From positions 2,037,993-2,101,992 of the forward strand of contig NW_017265138.1 of the NCBI RefSeq assembly GCF_001638985.1: a stretch of 64,000 nucleotides of DNA. The letters run 5' to 3'. The DNA is from Phycomyces blakesleeanus NRRL 1555(-). Lineage: Eukaryota > Mucoromycota > Mucoromycetes > Mucorales > Phycomycetaceae. The notes beneath the pieces are model-generated. The model was not told the DNA's origin. It did not search any database and saw only the letters and a program-made list of their open reading frames with translations. A program made the position numbers and the translations under genes. How positions within the stretch are numbered: the stretch's first letter is position 1; every line of letters begins with the position of its first letter. This document shows, one piece after another, positions 38,045-49,806 of this stretch.

Positions 38045-38591
38045 TTTTTCTGTGCTATATAAAATAAGAAAGAAAAAAAAAAAAGAACTACAATCGCATT
38101 AGATCAAGCTTCCACGTACTGAATCACAACTGGGAAACGAGACACCACACATGAGCACAGTTGTACGGCTGTACAGCAACTGAAAATCCAAAGGAAAAAT
38201 AAATAAATAAGTAATAATAATAATAATAATTCAAATTACTAGGCATTCTTTGGTTGTATTAACTTAAACTGGCTAATGAGCCATCACACAAAATTTCAAT
38301 AAAGGTCCCAGATCATTTTACTTCAGTTGTACACAATTCGTTCTGGTGATTTGGAAAATATAAAAAAGTAACAAAAAGGGAAAACGATTGGCGGTAGCAC
38401 AACCTCGTTCTTTTTTGCTTCCTTGTACCCTGAACCGAAAACTTCGCAACAAAATAAATAATTAAATAAATAATTAAATAATAAGAAAGAGAGAGAGAGA
38501 AAGAAAAAGAAAAAAGACCGCCAAATGGTTAAGATAGATCAGCTTACCTAGAAACTTCAGTAACAACCTAGCAAAGGCAGGTTCATTTATT

Positions 38592-38623
<32 letters not shown>

Positions 38624-39097
38624 TATATTTGACTTTGCAATAATAAGAATAATAAGAATAATAATAAAATATATAGAATAAGCCCAAAAAAAGTAAAATT
38701 ACAACGAGTGTGGTTTGGGACTCCTTCTGGCCTAGACCGTAAATATTCTGCAGAAACTGCTTTCTTTTTTATCAATCTTAACTGTAAGCAAGAGTAGTAA
38801 TAGTAATATGTAAAATAAACATACACATAGATAGACAAATAAAATAAAAAGCATGCTGGAAATTATTAGTAAGTATTCATTTATTTTACGCATATAAAAT
38901 AAAAATAAAAATAAAATATTGGCTCAAAAAAAGCCGAAATACATCAGAGTACATAAGCTCTAGATTAGGTCATCCCAAAAATAACTTTTTTTTTTTTTTT
39001 TTTTTTTTTTGCTTTTGTTACCTAGACAACTTAATCTCCATTTCAAAATAATAAAATAAAATAAAATAAAAAATAAAAGGAAAATCCTATAATTGTG

Positions 39098-39239
39098 TAT
39101 AAATACCTTCTTCATCTTGCCTCACCGACTTTTTCTTCCCTTTTTCTCTACCTTTCCTCATCCTTCTCCTCTCCCTTCCCTTCCCCAACACCACCAGCTC
39201 TTTTTTCTCTACTTTCCTTATAAAACACTCTCTACTATC
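39098..39239 (+). promoter_or_regulatory. Core promoter of the chitin deacetylase gene: TATA box and pyrimidine tract
   Basis: TATAAATA at 39098-39105 is followed by an unusually long pyrimidine-rich stretch (about 39107-39235, C/T with few purines) ending at the ATG. TATA plus a CT-rich initiator region is typical of strongly expressed fungal genes. A second TATAAAA at 39219 is probably too close to the ATG to be the TATA box. Confidence 0.7.
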
Positions 39240-40697
39240 ATGGTCTGGAAGATCCAAATTGCAGCACTCTCAGTTGCAGCCTATGCATTCGCCGGTGCCA
39301 ATGCTGCTGCCGTCACCAACTACACCAGCACCACCGATCCTACCAAGATCACCATTCCCGATATTACCCAAACAACCTCCCACGACCCTGCTGCCGAGTG
39401 TAGCTGGTACACCTCTCCTTACACGATCAATGCTGCCGAGTGGCCTACTTCTTGGACCATTGCCACCAGTAACGGCATGAACACATCCAAGGAGTTCACT
39501 GCCCTCTACAACTCCATTGACTGGACTAAAGCTCCCAACATTCCTGTCAGAACCCGCACTGCTGCCGGTGGTCTTGACATGAGTACTTACGATACCGCCA
39601 ATGATCCCGATTGTTGGTGGTCTGCTACCCAGTGTGTCAAGCCCAAGACTGCTGATATCAACGCCGATATCTACAACTGCCCTCAGCCTAGCACTTGGGG
39701 TTTGGTAAGCTTTCTTTCTTTAGAAATTTGTAATTCTCGGCAAACTTTATTTATTGATCTATTGTTTTTTCTTTTAGACCTTTGATGACGGACCCAACTG
39801 CTCTCACAACGCATTCTACGATTTCCTCGAGGAGAAGAAGCAAAAGGCCTCCATGTTCTACATTGGTTCCAATGTTCTTAACTGGCCCTACGGTGCTCTT
39901 CGTGGTGTTAAGGATGGTCACCATCTCTGTGGCCACACCTGGTCCCACACCATGATGACTACCCTGACCAACCAGGAAATTCTCGCTGAACTTTACTACA
40001 CCACCAAGGCCATCAAGTACGTTACTGGTGTCACTCCTTTGTACTGGCGTCCCGTAAGTACAACATTTACTTTTTTTTTAAAAAAAAAAAAACAAGCAAG
40101 CAAGAAGATTGAATATCATTTTTATTAATTTATTCTAATTATTTGAATTATTAGGCTCAAGGTGATTTGGATGATCGTGTCCGCTGGATTGCCACCCAAA
40201 TTAACTTGACCGCCATTCTCTGGGGATTGGATACTGATGACTGGGCTGCCAATGTCACTCCTGGTATTACCGAGCAAACTGTCGAAGATAACTACGCCAA
40301 ATTTATTGCCCAGGGTTCTGATGGAACTTTCGCCAACAGCGGAAACATCGTCCTTACTCACGAAATCAACAACATGACCATGGACTTCTTCATTGAACAC
40401 TACCCCGCCATCCAGGCCAACTACAAGAACATTCTCGATGTCGCCACCTGCCAGAGCATCCAGTACCCCTATGTTGAGAAGTCTGTTTCCTTCACTCCCT
40501 TTGGTGGTGCCTCCGCCTCCGCATCTGGCTCTGCCTCTGGCTCTGCCAAGGTTTCTGGTGCCACCAAGCCTTCGGGAACTGCTTCCTCCGCCGCTCAGTC
40601 CAGCGGTCAGGCAGCAAGCGCTGGTAGCTCCACCTTTAACTCTATCAATGGTTCTCTTTTCATTGCTGCTCTCTTTGGTCTCTTGGTCATGGTTTAA
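39240..40697 (+). CDS. CDA: GPI-anchored chitin deacetylase (carbohydrate esterase family 4)
   Basis: Three exons: 39240-39704, 39778-40053 and 40155-40697, 427 aa. It converts cell-wall chitin to chitosan. A signal peptide covers about residues 1-22 (VWKIQIAALSVAAYAFAGANA). The NodB domain has all motifs: TFDDGP at 156-161 (catalytic and metal Asp), HTWSH at 208-212 (metal His), the GD.DDRVRW block at about 250, DTDDW at 273-277, and LTHE at 313-316 with the catalytic-site His. The C terminus is Ser/Ala/Gly-rich and ends in a hydrophobic stretch (SLFIAALFGLLVMV) preceded by small residues, as for GPI attachment. Codons are strongly optimised, matching the ribosomal genes. Intron 2 contains a T9A13 palindrome. 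Confidence 0.96.
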
Positions 40698-43600
40698 GAA
40701 ACAAAACAAAACAAAACCTTACCCAACCAAAAGAAAGAAAAAAAAGTAATTTAAAAAGAAAATCCATTTATTCAATTTGCCTAGAGATTTAGTTTTTCTT
40801 AGGCAGAGCTTTTTTTTATTTATTTATTTATTTATTTATTTATTTTTCCTTCTTTTATACATAAATAAAAAAAAAAGAGATTGGTGTATTTTTATTGAAG
40901 ACCCAAATGTAATAAAGAAATCATGTTTGTATGTATAGTTTCATTTTTTTTTAAAAAAAAAAAAAGTCTTATAAGTAATAGCTCATCGAATCATTTGTAA
41001 ATAACTAATAGTCATAGTCATAGTAATCCTAAGCCCTTGACTTGATTGAACTCATAACCTTTTATTTTTTATTTTTTGTGCCTTTAATCGAATCGAATCG
41101 AATCGAATACCAAGCCAAGCCAAGCCAAAATATATGTAAAAAAAAAAAAAAGCTTGATAATATTTGAGTTTCATGAGCCTTCAAAGCAACAACAAAAACA
41201 AATCAAAGAAGTATAGATTATTATATTATCACATACATGTTACCAGGATATTATTTGATCCTGTTAATAAAATATGTGTATATTTAGACCCTTGAGACGG
41301 CGCTTTTATTGAAATTTATTAATATTTTATAACCTTTCAAAAAGCGAACCTTTTTCTAGGCTCATATACTGCTTGCTCTAAAAAAAGATTAGTAAAAATA
41401 GAAAAGGCTCACGGGGAAAGAATATAGGTTGTTACATAGGAGTTCTTTATTGATATAGACATTAAACAATATGAGTGTTTCACGATGTATGTTTGGGTGT
41501 GCGAGTGTTGTGGGGGAGTGGATAGGAGATATGGCGTGAAATTTATTAGTTTTTGGCTGCATAATGCGAAAAAAAATAATAAAAAAAAAACAGTCGTAAC
41601 TATATTGTACTGGTTTTTGTTGCTGTTAAGAGATTGAAAACGATAATACTTGATAAAAGAAAGAAAAAATAGATGTAGCTTTGGGGAGAGGGAGACGCAA
41701 TGGACTCAATAGGAATCATTTTAGACATCGTCTTTTTCTATACCTTGAATAATTCATGTGAAGTCTATGCCAGCAAGAAATAGATTGTACGCGTATAAAT
41801 CAGTCTATGATATTGAGTGGGTATTATATTTTGTGTATTACAAATAGCAGATTTTATTTATTTCTATAGAGATCCAGAGCTTATTACTGTTATTATTAGA
41901 TTGCTTTTGTATCACAAAATAGATTATTAAAATATCAATCAATCGTAAATAAATAAAAAGTATGTATTCTTATGGCTGTATCCAAAAAAAAAGTTTAGTC
42001 TATTGAACATAGCAACAGATTAGTCTTTACTACTCTAAAATAAAAAATAAAAAAAGAATCTCAGTTCCATTTTTTTTGTATGGCATTAAATGGTAGTTAC
42101 TGAACCTATAGTCAGTACTTCTAATCTACTTTTTTTTTGTTTCTGTCTTTTTCGTTTCAATTGGGTTTAAGCTTCGGTTATGGCTCTGACTCTGACTCTG
42201 ACTTTTTTTTTTCTGTTTTGAGTTTGAGTTTAATGTCCCTTTAGGAAAAGCCATAAACTATGACATCGTAAATACAAAGTAAAAATAACAAAAAAGCATA
42301 ATATGCTTTACAACAAAGGTCTATCAGATCGGATCATACTTTATCCTAAGAAGAAAACCAAAAAAAAAAATTAAAAGAGGGGGTGATAAGTCTTGGCTTA
42401 AGTAACAGGAGTAACATACAAAATGACAAGAGTTACGATCTAACTGTTTACCGAGAAATCGGGATAGCTGAAAATATCAAACGCGTAACATTCAATGGCA
42501 TGATCTCGTGGTGTGTAGCTATCGAATATTGTAATGTGAATAATTAAAGTAGTTAATAGATTGATCTAACTGAGTCGCGAAACTAGCACGTTAATTGTAT
42601 TTCAATCATTCATCTTGTTTCTTTTTTCTCTCTATACAGCAGAAACCAAAAGGACTCTCCAAAGATATCCATCATCATCGTCATATACAAAGCTATGATT
42701 AAGACGGCATTTCAATAAATCCTGGGTCCCCAGGACGCATTTCTCTTTCTGAAAGCCTTGTATTCTAAGCTTTCAATCATTTACACAAAGAAAGGTCTTT
42801 TTAGTTTGTTGTTCTTACAACAAGATTATCTGAAATAGGGTGATGTTTGAATATCCCCCCCCCCCCCCTTTTTTTTTATTTGTCTGTCTGTTTATTTGCT
42901 TGTAATGATATTACATATATATATTCCTATTGGGATAAAGAGGCATATAAATCAACAAAAATAACAATTAGAGTTAAAGGAGGTTAGCCATTTCAGATTT
43001 TTGTTTTTTGTTTTTTGTTTTGGTATTATTTAAAGTAGCTTGGTGTATCAAAGGAAGTCTTTCACTTGAAAACTATCATATTGTCTAAGCACCAGGTTCT
43101 TTTCTGAGTGTTTTGTCGGCTCCAAAACATAAGAGCCATTAGTCTTTCTTTCTAGACAACAGAAATTGAGTCAAGTCAAGCTTTATGAGCTCCACGTGGA
43201 AAACGATGTACCAGCATTCTTATTTCCTCGTGTGCAGCCAAGTTCATTTGTGCTCCCCGTTATTTATTTTATATATATATATATGTGTATATCGATTTTC
43301 GCTCATTTCCTGCTAAAATTGTCAAGAGAATTAAATTCATTTTCAGGACAACCTCGAGTTTATTTTTCAAGAACTTACGCTTATAGATCTAGTTTCTTCT
43401 TCTTCTTCTTCTTCTTGAACATTTTGCCATATTTGCCTTTATTAGGCAACGTCGATCTATGTTTTGTAGCCGGCAATTTCCGAAAACCCGATTTGACTCC
43501 GGTGGGCTTTTCCAAAAAAAGAAAGAACAAAAGAGAACAGAACAGAATAGCCGTGAGTCCTGAGAGCATTTAGAGTAAGAAAAGAAAAAGAAAAAAAGAA

Positions 43601-45528
43601 AAAAATCCGGGTTTTGTGCTCCCGGACCTTGTCCGGACCTCACGGGCCATTTTCTACAAAGCACATACACACCGTTGATATGTCACAAAGAGAGAGAGAG
43701 GGGGATGATTTACAAAGCCTCTGGTAACTTTTTTTTTGTCAGCCATTCGGCAAGGCTTCCTTCTCTAACAAAATAATGATAACAATAATTTGATTCCCGT
43801 TACTTTCTTTTCTTTTTCTACCCACAATTCATAAGCGCGCCTTCCAAAGCTACATTTCAAAAAATAAAAAATGGAATATTTTCCTATAGAATCTCGTAAA
43901 TATGCATACGTATATTTGTGCACAAAAGATTCAAAGTGGAAATATAAAGAAGACGTAAAGAGTAGGCTTTTCTGTTGTACAATATCCACCTTATCACCTT
44001 TTTGTCTTCTTTTTCTTTTTGTTTTATTCTCTATATGATGCTGTTATGATGTGATTTGTGTTAGTACAGTGAGGCTTAGAGAGTAGAAGAAGAGGTGAGG
44101 TAACAAATTGTTACAGTTGGTTACACATTAGGCTGTAAAGTAAACACATAAAACAAGATAATAAAGCCAAAAATACTAAGCAAGATCAGATAGGCGGGCA
44201 ATCTCAAGGTGGCGCCCAAACTATAGCTACAATGCCACCTGCGCACTAATCAAGATGTTCTCAGCACAAATCTAACCAAACCATAAAACATGACTCATTG
44301 GCGCAGAATATCCAAAAAAATAATCTTTGGTTACATAATGGAGGTTTGTTTGGATCAATATTTGGGAATAAAGATATTATAAATCTGAGACTTTTGTAAT
44401 TTTTTTATATGTGTGTATAGATGTAATGTTTCTGGCTTCTGTAAGTAGACCAGATAAAGAAAGCAAGTACATCAAAGCATTATTGAAATCTGTGTACCAG
44501 ACGTATATCTTTTTCTCATTCTAGAACCATAATAAAGATAATCATAAAAGGGGGGGACTGTGGCTGATCTAAAGGTTGGGACTAAAGACAGGGTTCTTGC
44601 TTTCTTTTCTGGCTCATGCCTAGAATGGTATAAAGATTGTTCATTTCACTTTATCCTTTTTAGAAAATAAAGACTTAAAAGGCCTATTCTGATATTTTCT
44701 GTTAATAGATGATTTTGTACAATATTTCTCTTTTGGTAAAATCCTAGACTTTTGGCCATACTTTTATGAATCGTAAATTTAACAACAAAATAAAAAGGTG
44801 GCTTGGTTTATCAATACAGGACAATTGATATTGTATTGGGATTTTTGATGATTATCCCACTTACTTACAATTATATTATATTGTCTATTACAAGAAACGT
44901 ATCATTCATTTTTTTTTAAAAAAAAAGAAGTCCAATCAAGAACATCTTTACACAACCAGATCTTTCTGGACTGTCTGATTGTGTACAACTTTTATAGATT
45001 GTATTACTTGCTTAATTTTTATTCCAAAAACAAAGGGTTTCTCTCATTAGATTGTCTTGGTCTGTTGAACTTGTAGAGCAATAAAAGAAACCCATATTAT
45101 CCACCTCAAGAACATGTAGTTTGGTTAGAGCGATCCAATCCGGTCATATTCGGAAAATGTTCAAAGCAGTACAGAATGTTCTACAGCAAATTCCCAATAC
45201 TTTCAATGAAATACCAATAGGGATATCTAGTGAATTATACTAATAAATAAGTAATCATATTTGACAGCCTTTTATATAAAAGCATCATTTAAAATATTAT
45301 ATATTTATATTATTAATGATTAATGATTATTATTATTTTAAAAATATAAATCCCCATATTTGTAACTTTCTTTTCTCTCTTTCTTTTTTGTTGGAAAGAG
45401 AAGTTTATCCGTATCATGGAACCTAATTTGGACGTCAAACTCAGATAAGCTGGGACAGTCACTTGCTGATATATGGAGTTCACCCATAGCATGTGTTTCT
45501 TTATACACTTCTTCCTTGTAACCACACT
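40698..45528. other. 4.8-kb gene-free AT-rich spacer
   Basis: No supported coding sequence. Features: a (TTTA)n run at 40815-40850, T(n)A(n) tracts at 40944 and 44909, short tandem AATCG (41093-41107) and CCAAG (41113-41127) repeats, a C14 run at 42855-42868, (CTT)n at 43395-43415, and a GC-rich CCGGACC repeat near 43622-43650. An ATGACTCAT octamer-like site occurs at 44290-44298. Open frames in this interval are short and composed of simple sequence. Confidence 0.55.
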
Positions 45529-47657
45529 ATGCCTCACAACGTACCTGAACAAGGCAAGCCAATATACATAATTACTATTGGTGTTTAAGAGAATAATAAT
45601 ACATTTATTTATTTATTTCATTTATTTTTTAAAAAAAATAAAATAAAAATAAAACGTTTAATGTACTGACACAACAAGATCTATAGAACGCCCAATCTTG
45701 CAGAATCTACTCAACATTCGTAATCGACTGACAGCATTAAAGCGGGATCGCTCGACATACCTAAAGGAATCTGATGTCGAACCTTTAAGACAAGAGACCG
45801 AGAATGAGATAAAGAAATTGAGCGAGACGAGAGGCGGAATCCTACTAGACGAAAATAAAGAATTAAACCGTACAGACGATGTTTTAGACGAGATCTGCCA
45901 GATTTTAAGTTTATGCTTTCTTAGTCTGGGAAGAACGAGAGAAGGTAAAGAAGTGATGATAAATATGAGTGATATGCATAATATAGCTCTCTAAATAAAA
46001 ATTAATCGACTTTCTTAATTTCATTATGTATGTATTTTTTTTTAGTATCTGCTGTGTATTCTCAAGTGGTGGCAATCAAGGTAAAGTAAAGTACATTTAA
46101 TTTAATTTAATTTAATTTAATTTAATTTAAAAGAGGTTGATTATTAAAAGAAGAAAAAATTGATATGAATGAATGAATGAATGAATTCTTCTTCTTCTTC
46201 TCCTTCTTCTAGCAATGCTTTGATCGCCTGGAAGAATTGGGAATATACGCTGAAGAGTTCTTGGCTCCTTATGAGCAAAAGCTAAAGGACATTGATAATA
46301 TTATTACCATTGATGGAAGAAATAAAGCCCTTCCGGAACCGCTCATGCAGATTCTTCGATACAAATTTTTACAATGCCGTTAGTATTTCCGGAAAACACA
46401 GCTCAATTGAAATAAAAAAAAAAAAGCTTAAAGAAACAAAAAAAAAAGGGTTGTGCTTCATATCCTATTTATTGAATCAATGTCTCTCTTACTATAGAAA
46501 AGATCTACAACCATCTTCTTGACACAATTCATGAGATATCACCAGAACTGTAAGTCAAATACATAAAAGAAAATCGAGAGCGGATATTAATTAATTGATC
46601 AATTAATTTATATATATATTATTTTTTAAAATAAAATAAAATAAAATAAAATAAAAATGTCGTCATGCTAGACTTCCTATTCGTAATCGCCTCTTGAGAA
46701 TACGACGACAATTAGTGATTACAGCCTGTCGGAGTAACTTTGTAGCCACCGATCTTTTGCCATTCCAAGAAGAGATTCGCGAGGTGGATGATCAACGGGT
46801 GGACGGTAAATTCTTGGGGCCGGATGGAACGATCCCACCCGGCCAGGCTGTGGTGGTCGACCTCTTGGAGCAAGTGTTCGGAATGGCCCATGATTTGGTA
46901 ATAGCCACCCAACCAGACTTCTCTCCGGCCCTACAACACCTTCGTGATCGTCTCGTTGAAATCAAGTCACAGCTCGAGAGACTTGAGCTCACCCACAAAT
47001 GGACCTTGCGCCAGACAGATCTCTTTACGTACCAGCATCAATTGCACGACATCATAAAGATGCAATGTGACGACGAAACAGCCGAGCCTGGCAAGCGTGG
47101 CCAGTTCCTTGACGAAAACGGAGAAGCTCCAGAAGGCCAAACTGTATTGCGATGCCTCTTGCAAAAGTGCTACAGAATGATTCTAATCCTATTGAACGAA
47201 AGTGTCCCGGTATCCGAGGCACTCACGCCGACTTACAACCAGCTTGTCTCAGTCCGTCAATGCTTAAAAGCAGTCCGAGATATTGGTGCTCCTTGCTCAG
47301 AGGAAGAACTTTATCCGTAAGTTATCTATTCTTTATATAGATACTCTTGTAGTCTAATAAACTCCCTCTCCCTCATTTTTTGTATATAAAAAGATATCAA
47401 ATGAAATTGATGAGCATTGAGAATTTGCGTAAAGATGGCAAATTCTATGACCAAGATGGACATATTCCAGAAGGTAAAGTAAAGTAAAATAAAATAATTA
47501 ATTTAATTAATTTAATATATGTAATTCTTAATTATTTATTTAAATAGGTCAATCAGTATGTGCAAGTATCATGGAAGACTGTCACAAAATATTAGAAGAG
47601 TTGCGTGAAAGCCCTCCTTCTGTTGAAGAAGCACAATCTGAACAACTAGAAGCTTAG
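45529..47657 (+). CDS. DUF2408-family protein
   Basis: Seven exons are firm: 45704-45944, 46046-46080 (35 nt), 46213-46378, 46498-46549, 46672-47316, 47394-47473 and 47548-47657, all in phase, giving about 443 residues. The first exon is uncertain; the ATG at 45529 (MPHN, donor GTACCT) is the best candidate. Two repeats of a helical unit are visible, each starting LxxIRxxL (LLNIRNRLTALKRD; PIRNRLLRIRRQLV) and carrying a G-[KQ]-F-x-[DG]-x-[DG]-G-x-x-P-x-GQ loop (GKFLGPDGTIPPGQ, GQFLDENGEAPEGQ, GKFYDQDGHIPEGQ). I associate this with the fungal DUF2408 family, function unknown. Introns carry TTTAA, GAATG and AAAAT tandem repeats. Confidence 0.75.
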
Positions 47658-47870
47658 ACTCAAAAATAAAATAAAAATAATAATAATATTAATATTAAAA
47701 GAAGACCTTTAGAAGATTCATTGACTCGTCTGACTAGCCCAAGAAAACAAAAATCCATAAAATACATGACTTTTTATAAAAGAAATCTTTCAAAGGAGTG
47801 GCCCTTGTTCCTCTCTCTCTCTCTCTTTTTTTTTTTGGCTTACATGTGGGAGATTGAGAGTAAAGGGCCT

Positions 47871-47920
47871 GAAGGTGGAGCCTTCTTATTGGCTGCTATT
47901 GATGGCGCCCCTTGATTGGC
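47871..47920. promoter_or_regulatory. Two tandem ERSE-like modules (CCAAT-N9-CCA) upstream of SEC61
   Basis: On the minus strand two CCAAT boxes are each followed after exactly nine bases by CCACC (47892-47874) or CCATC (47919-47901). The mammalian ER stress response element is CCAAT-N9-CCACG, and it works in either orientation. The two 21-bp modules match at about 15 of 21 positions and are spaced 27 bp apart, ending 106 bp before the SEC61 ATG. NF-Y/HAP binding is likely; ERSE function in a fungus is inference. Confidence 0.5.
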
Positions 47921-48024
47921 TATTTCATAATTTACGCGTGGAGTTCCATTGACCGTAATAAACTACTTGCCCTTCCCTTCCCTTCCTTTTTTTTTGTCTT
48001 TCATTAGCCTAATATTCTTACATC

Positions 48025-49806
48025 ATGGGTTGTAAGTATATTAAACAATGTAGTCCAACAAATACTCAAGTATCTATTTCAATTAGTCCGGGTACTACAC
48101 CTCGTACGGCCCTTTATGGCTGTCCTTCCTGAAATCGCGACACCTGATCGCAAGGTACGATGAAACCCTCTTTCTTTTGCTGCTTTTATATGGACTTTGG
48201 ACTTAAGAGAAAAAAAAAAGAGGGGGAAATATTTTTTTGGCTGATAAACAACAAAACGATATTAGATTCCCTTTAACCAAAAAGTGATGTGGACTGCTGT
48301 CACGCTATTCATCTTCTTGGTCATGTCACAAGTTCCTCTGTATGGAATCATGTCATCAGATTCTTCTGATCCTCTGTTCTGGATGAGAGTCATTCTTGCC
48401 TCTAACCGTGGTACCTTGATGGAACTCGGTATTACTCCTATTGTTACTTCTGGAATGATTATGCAACTTCTCTCTGGCGCCAACATTATCGAGGTCGACT
48501 ATAGTTTGAAGGAAGACAGAGCACTGTTCAGTGGAGCACAAAAACGTGAGTAGACAAAGAAAGAAAGATAGACGATTTGTAGAGTGGAAGGAATGTGCAA
48601 AAGAAATACATATATTGAGTTCAGTTGTTGTTTTGTATAGTGTTTGCCATGATCATTGCTTTTGGCCAGGCTGCTGTTTCGGTTCTGACAGGTCTTTACG
48701 GTAGCCCCAAGGAAATTGGTGCTGGTGTCTGTTTGTTGTTAGTCATCCAGCTCGTCGTGGCTTCCTTGATCACCATGCTCTTGGACGAATTGCTCCAAAA
48801 GGGCTACGGTCTTGGTTCAGGTATCAACCTTTTCATTGCCACAAACATCTGTGAGACCATCTTCTGGAAGGCTCTTTCGCCGACCACGATGAACAACGGC
48901 AGAGGCGACGAATTCGAGGGTGCCTTGATTTCTCTTGTCCACCTGATGATCTCCCGCAAGGACAAGACCCGTGCGTTGAAAGAAGCATTCTACAGAACCA
49001 ATCTGCCTAATGTTATGAGCCTCGTGTCTACTGCGGCCATCTTTGCGGTCGTCATCTACCTCCAGGGATTCCGTGTCGAGCTTCCTGTCAAGTCTAACCG
49101 TGTACGTGGACAGCGCGGTACCTACCCCATCAAGCTTTTCTACACATCCAACATGCCTATCATGCTCCAGTCGACCATGACATCCAACATTTTCATGATC
49201 TCCCAGATGCTTTATAAGCGTTTCGAGACCAATATCCTTGTCCGAATTCTTGGTGTCTGGGAGCCCTTTGAGGGATCCTCGCAGCTGTTTGCTTCGGGCG
49301 GTTTGGCATACTACCTCTCTGCTCCTCGCAGCATGACCGATGCTCTCCTGGACCCAATCCACACCGTGATCTACATTGGCATCATGCTCACCGGCTGTGC
49401 TCTGTTGTCCAAGACCTGGATCGAAGTATCTGGATCAGCTCCACGTGATGTTGCTCGTCAGCTCAAGGACCAGCAGCTCGTGATTGCCGGTTACCGTGAT
49501 ACTTCGATGTACAAGGAACTCAAGCGTGTTATCCCAGTTGCTGCCTCGTTTGGTGGTGCCTGTCTTGGAGCTGTATCTGTCTTGGCTGATATGGTTGGTG
49601 CAATTGGTTCTGGCACTGGTATTCTGTTGTGTGTCACCATTATTTTCCAGGTAAAGAAAACAAGAAGATAAAGTATACATGCATTCTAAAAAAAGACTTA
49701 CATATATTTATTTCATTTCATTTGTTATATCTAGTACTTTGAAATGTTTGTCAAGGAACAAATGGAAAATGGCGGTGGTATGGAGGGCATGGTAATGGCC
49801 CAGTAA
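48025..49806 (+). CDS. SEC61: Sec61 alpha, protein-conducting channel of the ER translocon
   Basis: Five exons: 48025-48031 (7 nt), 48087-48154, 48266-48545, 48641-49650 and 49735-49806, 478 aa (yeast 480). It forms the ten-span channel through which secretory and membrane proteins enter the ER. Diagnostic stretches are [16 protein letters not shown] (N-terminal helix and plug side), [43 protein letters not shown], the cytosolic [15 protein letters not shown] ribosome-binding loop, [28 protein letters not shown] and [11 protein letters not shown]. All junction phases agree, and the first intron falls inside the third codon. A CCAAT-rich region lies upstream. Confidence 0.97.

Larger units (their letters stand above)
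29260..39090. other. 9.8-kb AT-rich gene desert
   Basis: No frame on either strand has protein-like composition together with usable splice signals. Contents seen: many poly(A)/poly(T) and (AT)n runs, T(n)A(n) palindromes (33376-33393, 37632-37648), a decamer tandem repeat (35139-35198), an A/T-coded Asn run (33946-33990), a GC-richer patch at 36001-36125 and an X-box-like site (38031-38044). It may be degenerate repeat sequence, a heterochromatic block, or a long regulatory region for the chitin deacetylase gene. Confidence 0.6.

Noticed and set aside
40125..40709. 194-residue open frame on the minus strand
   Set aside because: Antisense to chitin deacetylase exon 3. The Gly/Arg-rich composition mirrors the Ser/Ala-rich sense codons.
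43389..43670. Overlapping open frames around 43.4-43.6 kb on both strands
   Set aside because: They are generated by a (CTT)n repeat and poly(A)-rich sequence, and no frame is protein-like.
48817..49362. 181-residue open frame on the minus strand
   Set aside because: Antisense shadow of SEC61 exon 4, with no recognisable protein features.
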